DNA of 34,659 bases from the IMG/VR virus record IMGVR_UViG_3300033553_000315, positions 1 to 34,659 of that record. The stretch is one strand, 5' to 3'. The position numbers and the translations under genes are program-made. The stretch is from a virus. Below the pieces are notes generated by a model. The model saw only the letters and a list, made by a program, of their open reading frames with translations, had not been told where the DNA came from and made no database searches. Positions within the stretch are counted from its first letter, which is position 1. The number at the start of each line of letters is the position of its first letter. Below, piece after piece: positions 24,054 to 31,866 of this stretch.

Positions 24054-24410
24054 TTATTTATCGAGGTATCCTTTTGCTTCTAATATTTGCAACGCTTTAG
24101 AATTGATAGAACTACCTTTCTTCTTATCTTCTTCTATTTTATCATAAAATTTATTAATAGTAGATTTAATTAAAACAATAGCCTCTGCTGCATATTCAAT
24201 ATCTTCTATTTCATACAACTCAATAAAGAATGTGAAACCATTCCAATCGATTGCTTGATTAGCATCAATTACTGAATTATATATTTTTAGAAGTAATTGA
24301 TTATCGAATAAAAATATTTCTGGAGGGTTATATTTAGTTACATATTTATATGCAACATTACCGTCTTTGAGGCTATCAAAAACAGAACTCTCAACAAATT
24401 GAATTAAGTT
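24054..24410 (-). CDS. T extension of tail assembly chaperone (-1 frameshift product)
   Basis: After the stop of the 128-residue upstream protein an open frame continues in the -1 register for 118 codons to TAA at 24054-24056 without its own start codon. It reads NLIQFVESSVFDSL through EAKGYLDK. The upstream gene ends in CAA AAA AAA ACT TAA, nine A in a row (24409-24417 on the plus strand), a slippery site where tRNA-Lys can move back one base to give AAC. The fused product would be 245 residues. A G/GT pair made by -1 frameshifting directly before the tape measure region is the lambda arrangement; both forms guide tail assembly. Confidence 0.85.
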   Translation of the reverse strand, partial: NLIQFVESSVFDSLKDGNVAYKYVTKYNPPEIFLFDNQLLLKIYNSVIDANQAIDWNGFTFFIELYEIEDIEYAAEAIVLIKSTINKFYDKIEEDKKKGSSINSKALQILEAKGYLDK

Positions 24411-24790
24411 TTTTTTTGAAGTTCTATTTTTTTCAAGTAATCATTAATTACTTTAGAAATCTCTTCGTATAACTTAGTCATAACGTCCTGATGAAGTCCT
24501 AAAAACTCAGTAAATATTTCTCTATCAAATTCTTCAATATCTTGTTCCATTTCTTTTTTACTTAACAATTCATTAGCAGAAATTAAATCTTTAACTTTAA
24601 TATTTTTATAATCTATAACACTTTGTAAAACCATCTCTATCTCTGCTTGAGTGTCTTCTTTTTGGCACTTTAAAAAGATTTTTGACATATCTAAACTATT
24701 TAATGTTTTAATAGTAAAACCATAACCCATTATTTCGACTTCTTTAATTTTGTCTTTTTTAATCTGTTCTTTAAGTTTTTTGATATCCAT
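24404..24790 (-). CDS. Tail assembly chaperone, G-like short form
   Basis: 128 residues, acidic and helical, with IMGYGFTIKTLNSLDMSKIF near the start and ISANELLSKKEMEQDIEEFDREIFTEFL in the middle, a pattern seen in tail assembly chaperones. AAGGAAATTAG precedes the ATG at 24790, behind a palindrome-type promoter (24809-24825). The last codons form the A9 slippery run that leads into the T extension (24054-24410). The unfused form is usually made in large excess over the fusion. It is placed after the major tail protein and before the tape measure, as in other long-tailed phages. Confidence 0.82.
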   Translation of the reverse strand: MDIKKLKEQIKKDKIKEVEIMGYGFTIKTLNSLDMSKIFLKCQKEDTQAEIEMVLQSVIDYKNIKVKDLISANELLSKKEMEQDIEEFDREIFTEFLGLHQDVMTKLYEEISKVINDYLKKIELQKKT

Positions 24791-24808
24791 CTAATTTCCT
24801 TTTTAATT

Positions 24809-24825
24809 TGTATATACATATTATA
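24809..24825 (-). promoter_or_regulatory. Palindrome-associated promoter, TGTATATACA class (site d)
   Basis: TATAAT (24820-24825) then one base and TGTATATACA (24809-24818) on the minus strand. It restarts late transcription for the tail chaperone and everything downstream, after the plus-strand cassette interrupts the operon. Confidence 0.65.
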
Positions 24826-24854
24826 AACAATAATAAATATATTTCAAATATGTA

Positions 24855-24882
24855 TTGACATACAATAAATATATGTTATATT
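24855..24882 (+). promoter_or_regulatory. Early-type promoter, TTGACA class (site 6)
   Basis: TTGACA (24855-24860) and TATATT (24877-24882), 16 bases apart on the plus strand; AAATATGTA precedes and TACAATAAA follows the -35, as at the nuclease-cassette promoter. It drives the three-gene plus-strand cassette and lies back-to-back with the late promoter at 24809-24825. Confidence 0.75.
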
Positions 24883-24912
24883 TATATTAATACTAATAAA
24901 AAGGAATATAAA

Positions 24913-25026
24913 ATGACAACAATAGATAAAATCGTATATGCAACATATATACTTGTAGGTCTTGATGTTGCTTGTATATTGATATTAGTATACTTAGAAA
25001 ATTTTAAACAAGGAGAAAAAAAATGA
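24913..25026 (+). CDS. Single-span membrane peptide (37 aa)
   Basis: ATG at 24913 with AAGGAATATAAA upstream, TGA at 25024-25026 overlapping the next ATG by four bases (ATGA). The 37-residue product has one hydrophobic helix (about 7-28, VYATYILVGLDVACILILVY) and a polar tail NFKQGEKK. Together with the early-type promoter and the overlap this is a true gene. It is the first gene of the plus-strand cassette. Small membrane peptides of this type can be toxins, exclusion factors or anchors; nothing here decides. Confidence 0.7.
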   Translation: MTTIDKIVYATYILVGLDVACILILVYLENFKQGEKK

Positions 25027-25238
25027 GACTAAGAATGATAGATGTTGAAGATATTAAAGGAATGTTACCAAAAAAATATATAAAAGAAATTTATAAGGAC
25101 AAAATTGTTATAAAAGATATGGAGGAATATTGTTTAATGATGATTAAAAATAATAACAACATAACTATAACTATAAGTGATTATAGTGGAAATATGGATT
25201 ATGTTTTAACAGATGATTTTGATGATTTAAAAATTTAA
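25023..25238 (+). CDS. Hypothetical protein of plus-strand cassette (71 aa)
   Basis: 71 residues, starting inside the stop of the membrane peptide gene, with AAGGAG upstream at the end of that gene. The first half is Lys-rich (LPKKYIKEIYKDKIVIKDMEEY) and the second alternates strands (NITITISDYSGNMDYVLTDDFDDL) with a strongly acidic end. No known domain. Being coupled to a membrane peptide and followed within 14 bases by another small gene, it is one part of a three-gene unit under early-type control. Confidence 0.7.
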   Translation: MRLRMIDVEDIKGMLPKKYIKEIYKDKIVIKDMEEYCLMMIKNNNNITITISDYSGNMDYVLTDDFDDLKI

Positions 25239-25251
25239 AAGGAGAATAAAA

Positions 25252-25581
25252 ATGAATATTATAATAAAAACAGAAATAATTAATTTAGAAACAAATCCAG
25301 TATTAAATATAACTTTTGATGAATGTTGGAGTATTAATCATTTAAAATTATATGCTGAATTTAAAAAAGCTTTATACAAATTAAATAATGCAAAAGAATT
25401 AAAAAATAAATTATTAATTAAAGAGTTAAATAAAAGCGTTAAAAAATATGAAAAAGATATGAGTGAATTACATATGGAATTTCATACAAAAAGAAAATTA
25501 GAAGAAAAAATATTAATTAATAATTATAATATTTTATATAACATAAAATTAAAAGAATTTAATTATTATAATTATATATAA
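25252..25581 (+). CDS. Hypothetical protein of plus-strand cassette (109 aa)
   Basis: 109 residues with AAGGAG before the ATG. A short N-terminal strand region (NIIIKTEIINLETNPVLNITF) precedes a long Lys/Glu/Asn-rich helix (about 31-90: HLKLYAEFKKALYKLNNAKELKNKLL and onward) that should form a coiled coil, ending in a Tyr/Asn-rich tail. The gene ends four bases before a bidirectional terminator shared with the convergent major tail gene. Last gene of the cassette; function unknown. Confidence 0.7.
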   Translation: MNIIIKTEIINLETNPVLNITFDECWSINHLKLYAEFKKALYKLNNAKELKNKLLIKELNKSVKKYEKDMSELHMEFHTKRKLEEKILINNYNILYNIKLKEFNYYNYI

Positions 25582-25584
25582 AAA

Positions 25585-25606
25585 AAGCCCTCTAAAAAGA
25601 GGGCTT
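25585..25606 (-). terminator. Bidirectional terminator between cassette and tail tube gene
   Basis: Stem AAGCCCTCT/AGAGGGCTT (9 bp) with an AAAA loop. The leftward side has a long T-run and is strong; the rightward side ends TTAATTATT and is weaker. It lies 21 bases from the stop of the major tail gene and four from the stop of the plus-strand cassette, so it serves both. Confidence 0.88.
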
Positions 25607-25626
25607 AATTATTACTAATTTATTTA

Positions 25627-26577
25627 TTAAACAGTTACTTCATCGTTTATTAAAGTAATAACAACGTCTGTTGCTAACGCATTATCGACCAATGCTCTAA
25701 AGTTAAGATTTAAAACAATACCTTCTTGTGTTTCAATCGCTGGTGAACCTTCGCCGTTATACTTAACACGAGGAAAGTTAAACTCACAAGAATTAAGACC
25801 ATTTATGTATTTTAATTTTAAAGAACTTTCAGTTTCATTTAACCATTTTGAGAAATAAGTTAAATCTTCAAACATAACAGTAATTTGACCAGTAATTTCA
25901 GATTTACCAACGCCGATCTGAGCACTTTCGCGACTTCCAACGATACGGCTATCATATAAACCATTGCTAATATTAAAGCTGAAGTTTAATAATTTCGCAG
26001 CTACTCCACCCTCTAATAATCCACCCTCGAAGTTTGCGTACATTTTATGAACTGAACTTATTAATGTTGAATTTAATGGTGTTGAACTTGTTGCAATATT
26101 TTTACCCATCACTTCAAAAGTTCCAGAAGCAATACCCTCAGGATTTACATTTAAAGACATACCGCCAATTCTACAACCACGATAAACAAAATATTGTGAA
26201 ATATCTGTAAATGCTTTTTCAATAGTGAAAGATGGAACAGTTGTACCTCTTTTCATAGTGTGAGTATATTTTAAAGTCGTAACGTTTTGTGCGCTACTAA
26301 CATTAGAGCCTAAAACACCTTTTAGGATTGTCCCCATTCCGTTCGTAGAAAGCTCAAAAGGCACCGACCCAGAAACCTTGACCTGTCCTCCTCGAGTATC
26401 AAGTATTCCACGATTTGGATTAATTGCGTTACTAACGAGTTCATCTGCACTCGATTTTAAACTTTCACCATACAAAGAAGCACTTAAAACTTTCATTGCT
26501 GGGGTTGTTGGTGTAACTCCCCAAGTCACTTCTTCGACATATCTAATACTTGCGGCACTTCCAACGGCTTGAGGCAT
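25627..26577 (-). CDS. Major tail (tube) protein
   Basis: 316 residues. The N-terminus SAASIRYVEEVTWGVTPTTPAMKVL and the segment ELVSNAINPNRGILDTRGGQVKVSGSVPFEL are typical of the siphophage tail tube family with this 'R(E)vxWGxTPt' start. Later GCRIGGMSLNVNPEGIASGTFEVMGKN also matches. The subunits stack as hexamer rings around the tape measure. The ATG at 26577 has AAGGAAAAATT upstream. It lies between the tail terminator-like gene and the chaperone, the usual order, but is cut off from the chaperone by the plus-strand cassette. Confidence 0.9.
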   Translation of the reverse strand: MPQAVGSAASIRYVEEVTWGVTPTTPAMKVLSASLYGESLKSSADELVSNAINPNRGILDTRGGQVKVSGSVPFELSTNGMGTILKGVLGSNVSSAQNVTTLKYTHTMKRGTTVPSFTIEKAFTDISQYFVYRGCRIGGMSLNVNPEGIASGTFEVMGKNIATSSTPLNSTLISSVHKMYANFEGGLLEGGVAAKLLNFSFNISNGLYDSRIVGSRESAQIGVGKSEITGQITVMFEDLTYFSKWLNETESSLKLKYINGLNSCEFNFPRVKYNGEGSPAIETQEGIVLNLNFRALVDNALATDVVITLINDEVTV

Positions 26578-26650
26578 AATTTTTCCTTTTTAATAATTAT
26601 TATAATAATAGTTATATTTTAATACATATTTATCAATAAATAAACAATAT

Positions 26651-27097
26651 TTAATTTATAATGAGTTCAATATTGTTTTCGTAGACTCTATAAGTAATCG
26701 TATAACTCATATTTACAGATCCAACAACCTCATCCAAGTCATCATTATATTCTGTTTCTATTTGATTTAGTTGAGTATTTAAAACTAAATTATCAAGTCT
26801 TATATTATTACCAAAAACATTTTCAACTTCTTTTACAATTAAATCGCAAGTATCTTGATAATTTGATGATGCTTTAACAACTCCAATAATATTGATATTT
26901 AATAATCTTTCTTGTAATCTGGGTTGACCAATAATAATATTACTAACATTTTCTGAGCCTGTAAAAATTAACAAGGCTGGCAAATTTTTAGGGTTAATTG
27001 TATTTGCATAGTCAAAAAAAACATTATTGCCAGTTGTTGTTAAGCCAGTTAGCATTAATTTAATTTTATCTCTTATTTGTTTACGTGCGTGAGCCAT
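26651..27097 (-). CDS. Tail terminator-like protein (gpU type)
   Basis: 148 residues. HARKQIRDKIKLMLTGL at the start and a strand-rich body (NLPALLIFTGSEN, RLLNINIIGVVKAS, VNMSYTITYRVYENN) resemble the lambda gpU/HK97-type tail terminator fold, which caps the growing tube. It sits immediately after the head-tail gene (one base gap) and before the major tail protein, the position of gpU. Confidence comes mainly from order, length and strand pattern. Confidence 0.65.
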   Translation of the reverse strand: MAHARKQIRDKIKLMLTGLTTTGNNVFFDYANTINPKNLPALLIFTGSENVSNIIIGQPRLQERLLNINIIGVVKASSNYQDTCDLIVKEVENVFGNNIRLDNLVLNTQLNQIETEYNDDLDEVVGSVNMSYTITYRVYENNIELIIN

Positions 27098-27098
27098 A

Positions 27099-27386
27099 TT
27101 AAACCTCTTCTAACTCTAAAATACTAATCCCAGTTTTATCATCTTTTATTGTTTTAATTCTATACAAAATACTTCTTACAGTTATATTGGTATCTTCAAG
27201 TATTGCATATAAAACTACATCACTTGATTTTAATGTTAATGAAGTTGTTGAACCTGAGACTGAAGTTAAATAAACATTACTTTCTGCATAGTTATTATCA
27301 TAAATACCTTTTAAAACAAATGTTTTATAATTAACATTTTCTGCAAAATCATTAAAAAACTCTTTAACGTCATTATCATAAAACAT
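27099..27386 (-). CDS. Head-tail joining protein (FII-like candidate)
   Basis: 95 residues, small and beta-rich: TFVLKGIYDN, SNVYLTSVSGSTTSLTLKSSDV, VRSILYRIKTIKDDKTGISILELEE. This matches the pattern and size of the lambda gpFII-like head-tail joiners and is placed where that gene belongs, between a small head gene and the tail terminator. The start at 27386 overlaps the upstream stop by one base, and the tail terminator gene starts one base after its end, so all three are coupled. Confidence 0.6.
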   Translation of the reverse strand: MFYDNDVKEFFNDFAENVNYKTFVLKGIYDNNYAESNVYLTSVSGSTTSLTLKSSDVVLYAILEDTNITVRSILYRIKTIKDDKTGISILELEEV

Positions 27387-27637
27387 TATTTAACAACCCT
27401 TTTATTAATTTTCTTTTTAATTGCAACTTCTTTATTTACTATAATATCTTTAAATTCTTCTTTAACATCAACATTTTCAAGAATTACAGCGTCTTCAATG
27501 TCTTCTTTTACATCAATTTGTATTGCTTTACCAATTTTTACTAAATAATAAGCATCTTTAAAATCAAGATTAATAACATCGCCAACTTTTAAAAAATTAG
27601 AATCAATAAACATAGCTTCTTTCACTTTTATTCTCAT
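27386..27637 (-). CDS. Small head-completion-like protein (83 aa)
   Basis: 83 residues with an SH3-like N-terminal half (LKVGDVINLDFKDAYYLVKIGKAIQ) and a charged C-terminal half alternating acidic (DVKEDIEDAV) and basic (KKKINKRVVK) blocks. The 'VGDVINLDxxxAxxLVxxGxA' pattern is seen in several small phage head or connector proteins. It is the first gene after the capsid, behind a promoter at 27657-27673 and AAGGATATTGTT. A head-completion role is inferred from position. Confidence 0.6.
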   Translation of the reverse strand: MRIKVKEAMFIDSNFLKVGDVINLDFKDAYYLVKIGKAIQIDVKEDIEDAVILENVDVKEEFKDIIVNKEVAIKKKINKRVVK

Positions 27638-27656
27638 AACAATATCCTTTTTTATT

Positions 27657-27673
27657 TGTATATACTTATTATA
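27657..27673 (-). promoter_or_regulatory. Palindrome-associated promoter variant (site e)
   Basis: TATAAT (27668-27673), one base, then AGTATATACA (27657-27666) on the minus strand: one change from the common palindrome. It restarts transcription of the tail genes after the capsid terminator. Confidence 0.6.
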
Positions 27674-27703
27674 ATAAATTAATAATATAATACAAATAAA
27701 AAA

Positions 27704-27725
27704 AGACCCTGAAAAATCAGGGTCT
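27704..27725 (-). terminator. Terminator after capsid gene
   Basis: Stem AGACCCTGA/TCAGGGTCT (9 bp) with an AAAA loop and a leftward T-run. It lies 22 bases after the capsid stop codon and would reduce tail transcription relative to capsid. It resembles the terminator at 25585-25606 in stem length and loop. Confidence 0.88.
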
Positions 27726-27747
27726 AATTCTTTATCACTTATTACTA

Positions 27748-29682
27748 TTACACAGTTACAGCGTCAATTATTGCAGCAAAAGATTCAGGATGACGAACAA
27801 CAACATCAACATCTTGAAAAGCTACAATTTTCAATGCACCAGTGCTTGAAGCTGAGTATGGATCAACTAACAAATCTAACACACCCCATTGACCAATTAT
27901 GATATCTGCAAAGTTACCGAAAATCATTGAAGATAAAGCGGTACCAGTTCCCTTCGTTAAATCGGACCTCATTGCATTTGTAATCGCTGCGTTGTATCCG
28001 TTTACTTTATTACCATTTTCATAAATAAATGGAAGTCCAGCCGCTTTAAGAACAGTCTTTAATTTGCCACGCATTTTTGTGTTGGTTAAATAATTCATTG
28101 CGCCAACATCAGCATTCACGTTTGCAACAGCAGACTCAAGAGCTACAATAGAGTTCCAATCTGGCACTCCACCGTTAGCACCAAGGGAAACTGCACCAAT
28201 TCCAGTCGTTGCCAAAATACCTTTTGGCTGATTAGCCAAGCCAGTTCCATTAATTGCAACTCTATCCAACTCTAAAGCGCAGGCAGTTGCTAATTCATTC
28301 ATAACAAACATTTCAACATCTAAAGAAGACTGCTTCAATAAGCTTCTTGAAATCATTGAGTATGCACCCATTGTTTTTGGGGTCATTCCAATTTGGTCAA
28401 ACGTTGCGCTCGACTCACTCAATGCACCATTCTCGTTAACCCAACCAACAGCAACTCCACCAGACTGCCTTGGGATCTGAATTTTGTCAGTTAAACCAGA
28501 CATAAACTGAGCACCCAACTGACGCATAACTAATTTATTACGAAACATTGTAATAAAGTCAGAAGCCATTAAATTAGTAGCTACAGTATTTCCACCTGCG
28601 ATTGCAGTTCCGACGTTATAATCTCTTTTTAGAATTTCAGCAGGGATTAAAATACCTTGAGGTTTTTTGCCTAATTGTTTTGCTAAAGTTGCAGAAATTT
28701 CCATTTCTTTAGAATTAGTTCCTTCTAAATGTGAACGAATTGCATTCAATAAAGAATATTCTTTAACTTCTTTTGAACTTAAACCAGCTTCGTTAGATTT
28801 TGCTTCAGCAGTTTTAATAGCGCCAGAAGTTTCCAATTTTTCAAACAATGCAGTTTTGAACTCTTCAACATCAAATTTACCATTCCTGATAAATGAATTG
28901 GCTAAATCTTTTCCGCCGTTCTTTTCAAACTTATCGCCAAGAGACATAATCTCGTTGATGTTTTTTTGTATATCCATTTTATTATCCTTTTTATAATTAA
29001 TTATATTGTTATTATATTCTTTATTTTCTTTTATTTCTACAACTGTGTCAATATTTTTAACATTATCTTTAATAATATCATCACTTTTTTCTTCTTTTTT
29101 AACTTCTTCTTCTAAAACATCAGTATTAACTACTTCATCATCTGTTTCTTTATTTATTTCAAAAACAAATTCTTTTTCCGTAATTTCGACATTTCTGCCG
29201 ATTCCAACACTCCCGTCCGCTGGTATGCTGACAACTGAAATCTCAAGTGGTTCCCAATCTGTCACTCTATAAACGTCATTATCATTCTGTTTTGCTTCCA
29301 TTACCATTTCGTGAACAATATAACCAACTGAGATTTTGCTTCTAATTCCGTCTATAACATCTTGAAAAACTTCTTGAGCTTTTTGACTTTTTGAAAATCT
29401 AACTGTTGCACGACCAACTCTATCAGCCCCAATATTAATGCTTTCAATGACGCCAATTTGATTATTTGCATCATGATCTAACAATAAAGGTGCGCCATCC
29501 ATCAATCTTCCCATCCTTATTGATGTAGAATTATGATCAAGAATTTCCATACCAAAATAACGCTCATAGGGTATTTCGCTTGAAAAAGATAACTCAACAG
29601 TTCTCAATTCTTCATTAATTGCACTTTTATCAACTTTATAACCACGATTTAATGCGCCTAATTTTATTTTTTTTATTTCCAT
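27748..29682 (-). CDS. Prohead protease-major capsid fusion (HK97-type)
   Basis: 644 residues. Residues 1-165 form an S78-type prohead protease: LLLDHD with H70, and GIRSKISVGY with the serine S118, followed by WEPLEISVVSIPADGSVGIGR. An acidic and Lys-rich linker (about 170-235) follows. From residue 236 (MDIQKNINEIM) begins an HK97-type capsid: scaffold-like delta region (to about 300), then the conserved GWVNENGALSESSATFDQI, KQSSLDVEMFVMNEL and GTGLANQPKGIL. ATG 28977 for residue 236 has its own AAGGATAATAAA site, so free capsid protein can be made from the same gene. Fusion of both enzymes in one frame with an internal start is uncommon but known in principle. Confidence 0.93.
   Translation of the reverse strand: MEIKKIKLGALNRGYKVDKSAINEELRTVELSFSSEIPYERYFGMEILDHNSTSIRMGRLMDGAPLLLDHDANNQIGVIESINIGADRVGRATVRFSKSQKAQEVFQDVIDGIRSKISVGYIVHEMVMEAKQNDNDVYRVTDWEPLEISVVSIPADGSVGIGRNVEITEKEFVFEINKETDDEVVNTDVLEEEVKKEEKSDDIIKDNVKNIDTVVEIKENKEYNNNIINYKKDNKMDIQKNINEIMSLGDKFEKNGGKDLANSFIRNGKFDVEEFKTALFEKLETSGAIKTAEAKSNEAGLSSKEVKEYSLLNAIRSHLEGTNSKEMEISATLAKQLGKKPQGILIPAEILKRDYNVGTAIAGGNTVATNLMASDFITMFRNKLVMRQLGAQFMSGLTDKIQIPRQSGGVAVGWVNENGALSESSATFDQIGMTPKTMGAYSMISRSLLKQSSLDVEMFVMNELATACALELDRVAINGTGLANQPKGILATTGIGAVSLGANGGVPDWNSIVALESAVANVNADVGAMNYLTNTKMRGKLKTVLKAAGLPFIYENGNKVNGYNAAITNAMRSDLTKGTGTALSSMIFGNFADIIIGQWGVLDLLVDPYSASSTGALKIVAFQDVDVVVRHPESFAAIIDAVTV
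28977..28992 (-). promoter_or_regulatory. Internal ribosome binding site for separate capsid protein
   Basis: AAAAGGATAATAAA precedes the in-frame ATG at 28977, at the same spacing as other starts in the window. Translation from here gives a 409-residue capsid without the protease, so most capsid may come from this internal start. Confidence 0.7.
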
Positions 29683-29707
29683 TTAAAAATCCTTTTTATT
29701 TATTATA

Positions 29708-31237
29708 TTATTTATTTTGCTCATTGTCATTATTATTAATATCAACAGTATTTTTATAAATATTATCATCTTTACTTAAATTAAGATTATATTTAACAGC
29801 CATATCCTGCTCTTTACTTAAGCTCATAAATACATCTTCAATATCATTACCCATTTCATTGATAACATCAGTTCTTGATTTCAAACCATAATCAATCGCT
29901 TGTATATGTGCTTGTATATCTTTTAGTGGATCAACCCAAGCAAATCTGCGACCTTTCCACGAGTATATAGAAAACTTATCAAGCTTCTCTATCGGTAATA
30001 CTGAGCCATTATAAAATTTTAAAGCATTATTAAGCATTGAAGTGTTCAACCACTCAATATATATGTCTTTTAAGAAGTTTTCAATAAACCAGTTTTGAAT
30101 ATTCATATACATATCACGTTCTTCAAGTAAACCCGCACGAATTGACGAATAATTAACACCTTCTAAGTCACTTGCTAATGAGTTATAAGAAACATTTAAG
30201 CCGCTTGATATGCTACGTAATACGGATTTAATAAAATTAGCGTATTCGCCTGTTGGATATCCAGGATCAAAAGTCTTGAAATCATAACCCTCAGGTAATG
30301 TGCTAAAAACTCCAGGATCTGCTTCCATTATTAGATTTCCTTTTTCATCTTCGCTATCTGCTATTTGCGTAGCGTCGTTAGAGGAGTTATTCGATACAAA
30401 GAAGCCCATCTTTGAAGCTCCAACTCTTGCAGCAACTAATGCAGCCTCTTGATACGAATCGAGCATTTTTAAACTAATCATTGCAGTGTGTAACCAAGTA
30501 AAACCTCTGCTTTGCTCAGGTCTATCACTTATAAATAGATGTATAATGTCATCAGCTTTAATTCTTTCAAAATCACCTTGGTTATATGTGGCATTTCCCA
30601 TTGTGTCATTGTTTTTGAATTTGCGAATATGGTAAGCTACTGGCTTTCCGTATTGATTCATTTCAATACCCATTTTAATAACGTTACCACCTTGTAATTC
30701 AACGTTATACATATGATCTAAACGATCTATATCTAAGATTTGCAAAGTAAAGCCGAATTTATTTTGTTTTTTATCTCTTATTTTTCTTACTAAACATTCC
30801 CCATCACGAGCAACAGTTTTAATAATCAATCGACACAAGTCATTAAAACCATATTTACCTGTTACTTCACAAAATTCTTTATGGCTCCATTGGGTAAAAT
30901 AATCTTCTACCAATTGATTTCCAACAGTATCAACCACTCCTTTAAAGTCAGCGGCTTGAACTTGTAAATTAAAACCATTAGGTCCAACGATGTTATTACT
31001 CATTAAGTTTAAATATTTTTTAACATAGTCGTTATTAATACTTAAATCTCTTGCGCGTGAACGTAATTGAGAAAGACTTGAATATATTTCTTTATCAATA
31101 GCTGTGTTAGTAGTTCCCCATCCACTTGATAATCTATTTTGTATTGCACCCTCAAAATTCTTTTTTGATGTATTCTTTTTATATCCAACATAATTCAAAA
31201 AACGTTCCATCACACCCTTTTGGTTTATTTTAGCCAT
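29708..31237 (-). CDS. Portal protein (lambda gpB-like)
   Basis: 509 residues, the usual size for this family. Characteristic segments in order: RSRARDLSINNDYVKKYLNLMSNNIVGPNGF (about 55-85), DGECLVRKIRDKKQNKFGFTLQILDIDRLD, DDIIHLFISDRPEQSRGFTWLHTAM, and SSGLNVSYNSLASDLEGVNYSSIRAGLLEERD. These are the classic lambda-type portal motifs. Twelve copies form the ring at one capsid vertex through which DNA enters and leaves. It lies between the gpW-like joiner and the protease-capsid gene. The C-terminal tail is Asn/Asp-rich and may be disordered. Confidence 0.95.
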   Translation of the reverse strand: MAKINQKGVMERFLNYVGYKKNTSKKNFEGAIQNRLSSGWGTTNTAIDKEIYSSLSQLRSRARDLSINNDYVKKYLNLMSNNIVGPNGFNLQVQAADFKGVVDTVGNQLVEDYFTQWSHKEFCEVTGKYGFNDLCRLIIKTVARDGECLVRKIRDKKQNKFGFTLQILDIDRLDHMYNVELQGGNVIKMGIEMNQYGKPVAYHIRKFKNNDTMGNATYNQGDFERIKADDIIHLFISDRPEQSRGFTWLHTAMISLKMLDSYQEAALVAARVGASKMGFFVSNNSSNDATQIADSEDEKGNLIMEADPGVFSTLPEGYDFKTFDPGYPTGEYANFIKSVLRSISSGLNVSYNSLASDLEGVNYSSIRAGLLEERDMYMNIQNWFIENFLKDIYIEWLNTSMLNNALKFYNGSVLPIEKLDKFSIYSWKGRRFAWVDPLKDIQAHIQAIDYGLKSRTDVINEMGNDIEDVFMSLSKEQDMAVKYNLNLSKDDNIYKNTVDINNNDNEQNK

Positions 31238-31265
31238 TTTATTATTATCCTTTTTGACTTATTTA

Positions 31266-31829
31266 TTAATTGAATTTAATAAATATTCTATTTTTCTTAG
31301 TTACAGTTCCGCCTGTTTTTGCCTTTTCTGCCAATACTTCACTATTTACTAAACCTTCATAATACTGTTTAAAATAAATTAAATCTTTCACTGGCATTCT
31401 CGACAAAGAACGACCCTGTATCGAGTAACTCATCTGATCGATGGTTGCTCTATTTTCTATAACTGCCTTTATTGAATTTAAAACCTTTGAATTGTGCGAC
31501 ACTACGTCTTTATTTATGCTGTTAAAAATACTTTCTAATACTTCAATATATCCAAAATCTATAGTTTGTTTAAATGCTAAATCTAAACTTTCAACAATTG
31601 CATATATTTTATAATTACCAACAGCATAACTTAATGTGTTTAATGGCACAACTAATACTTTAAATTCATTGTTTACTAAATCTTTAGTAGCTGTTATTGT
31701 TATTTTTCCAACAGAATTAATTAAAATATAACTTAAGTTATAACTATTAGTATTAAAACTATCAAAAGATTGCTCCCATTCTAAACTATCGCCAGCCCTT
31801 ACATTTTTAGGTATTGTATTATTATCCAT
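31266..31829 (-). CDS. gpW-like head-tail joiner with N-terminal extension
   Basis: 187 residues in two parts. Residues about 120-187 (TIDQMSYSIQGRSLSRMPVKDLIYFKQYYEGLV) carry the gpW-like pattern 'SYSIxGRSLSRxPxxDLxxxxxYY'. The first 115 residues are an extra beta-sandwich-like domain (SLEWEQSFDSFN, YNLSYILINS, KITITATKD). gpW is normally about 65 residues, so this one has gained a module. It joins the finished head to the tail. It lies between the terminase and portal genes, as in lambda. AAGGTTTTAAA precedes the ATG. Confidence 0.72.
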   Translation of the reverse strand: MDNNTIPKNVRAGDSLEWEQSFDSFNTNSYNLSYILINSVGKITITATKDLVNNEFKVLVVPLNTLSYAVGNYKIYAIVESLDLAFKQTIDFGYIEVLESIFNSINKDVVSHNSKVLNSIKAVIENRATIDQMSYSIQGRSLSRMPVKDLIYFKQYYEGLVNSEVLAEKAKTGGTVTKKNRIFIKFN

Positions 31830-31866
31830 TTTAAAACCTTTTTATTATTATAATATTATACTATAT

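Noticed and set aside
28962-28972. TGTATATCCA near the capsid start as another palindrome site
   Set aside because: It is coding sequence for MDIQ, with no matching -10 and with palindrome breaks.
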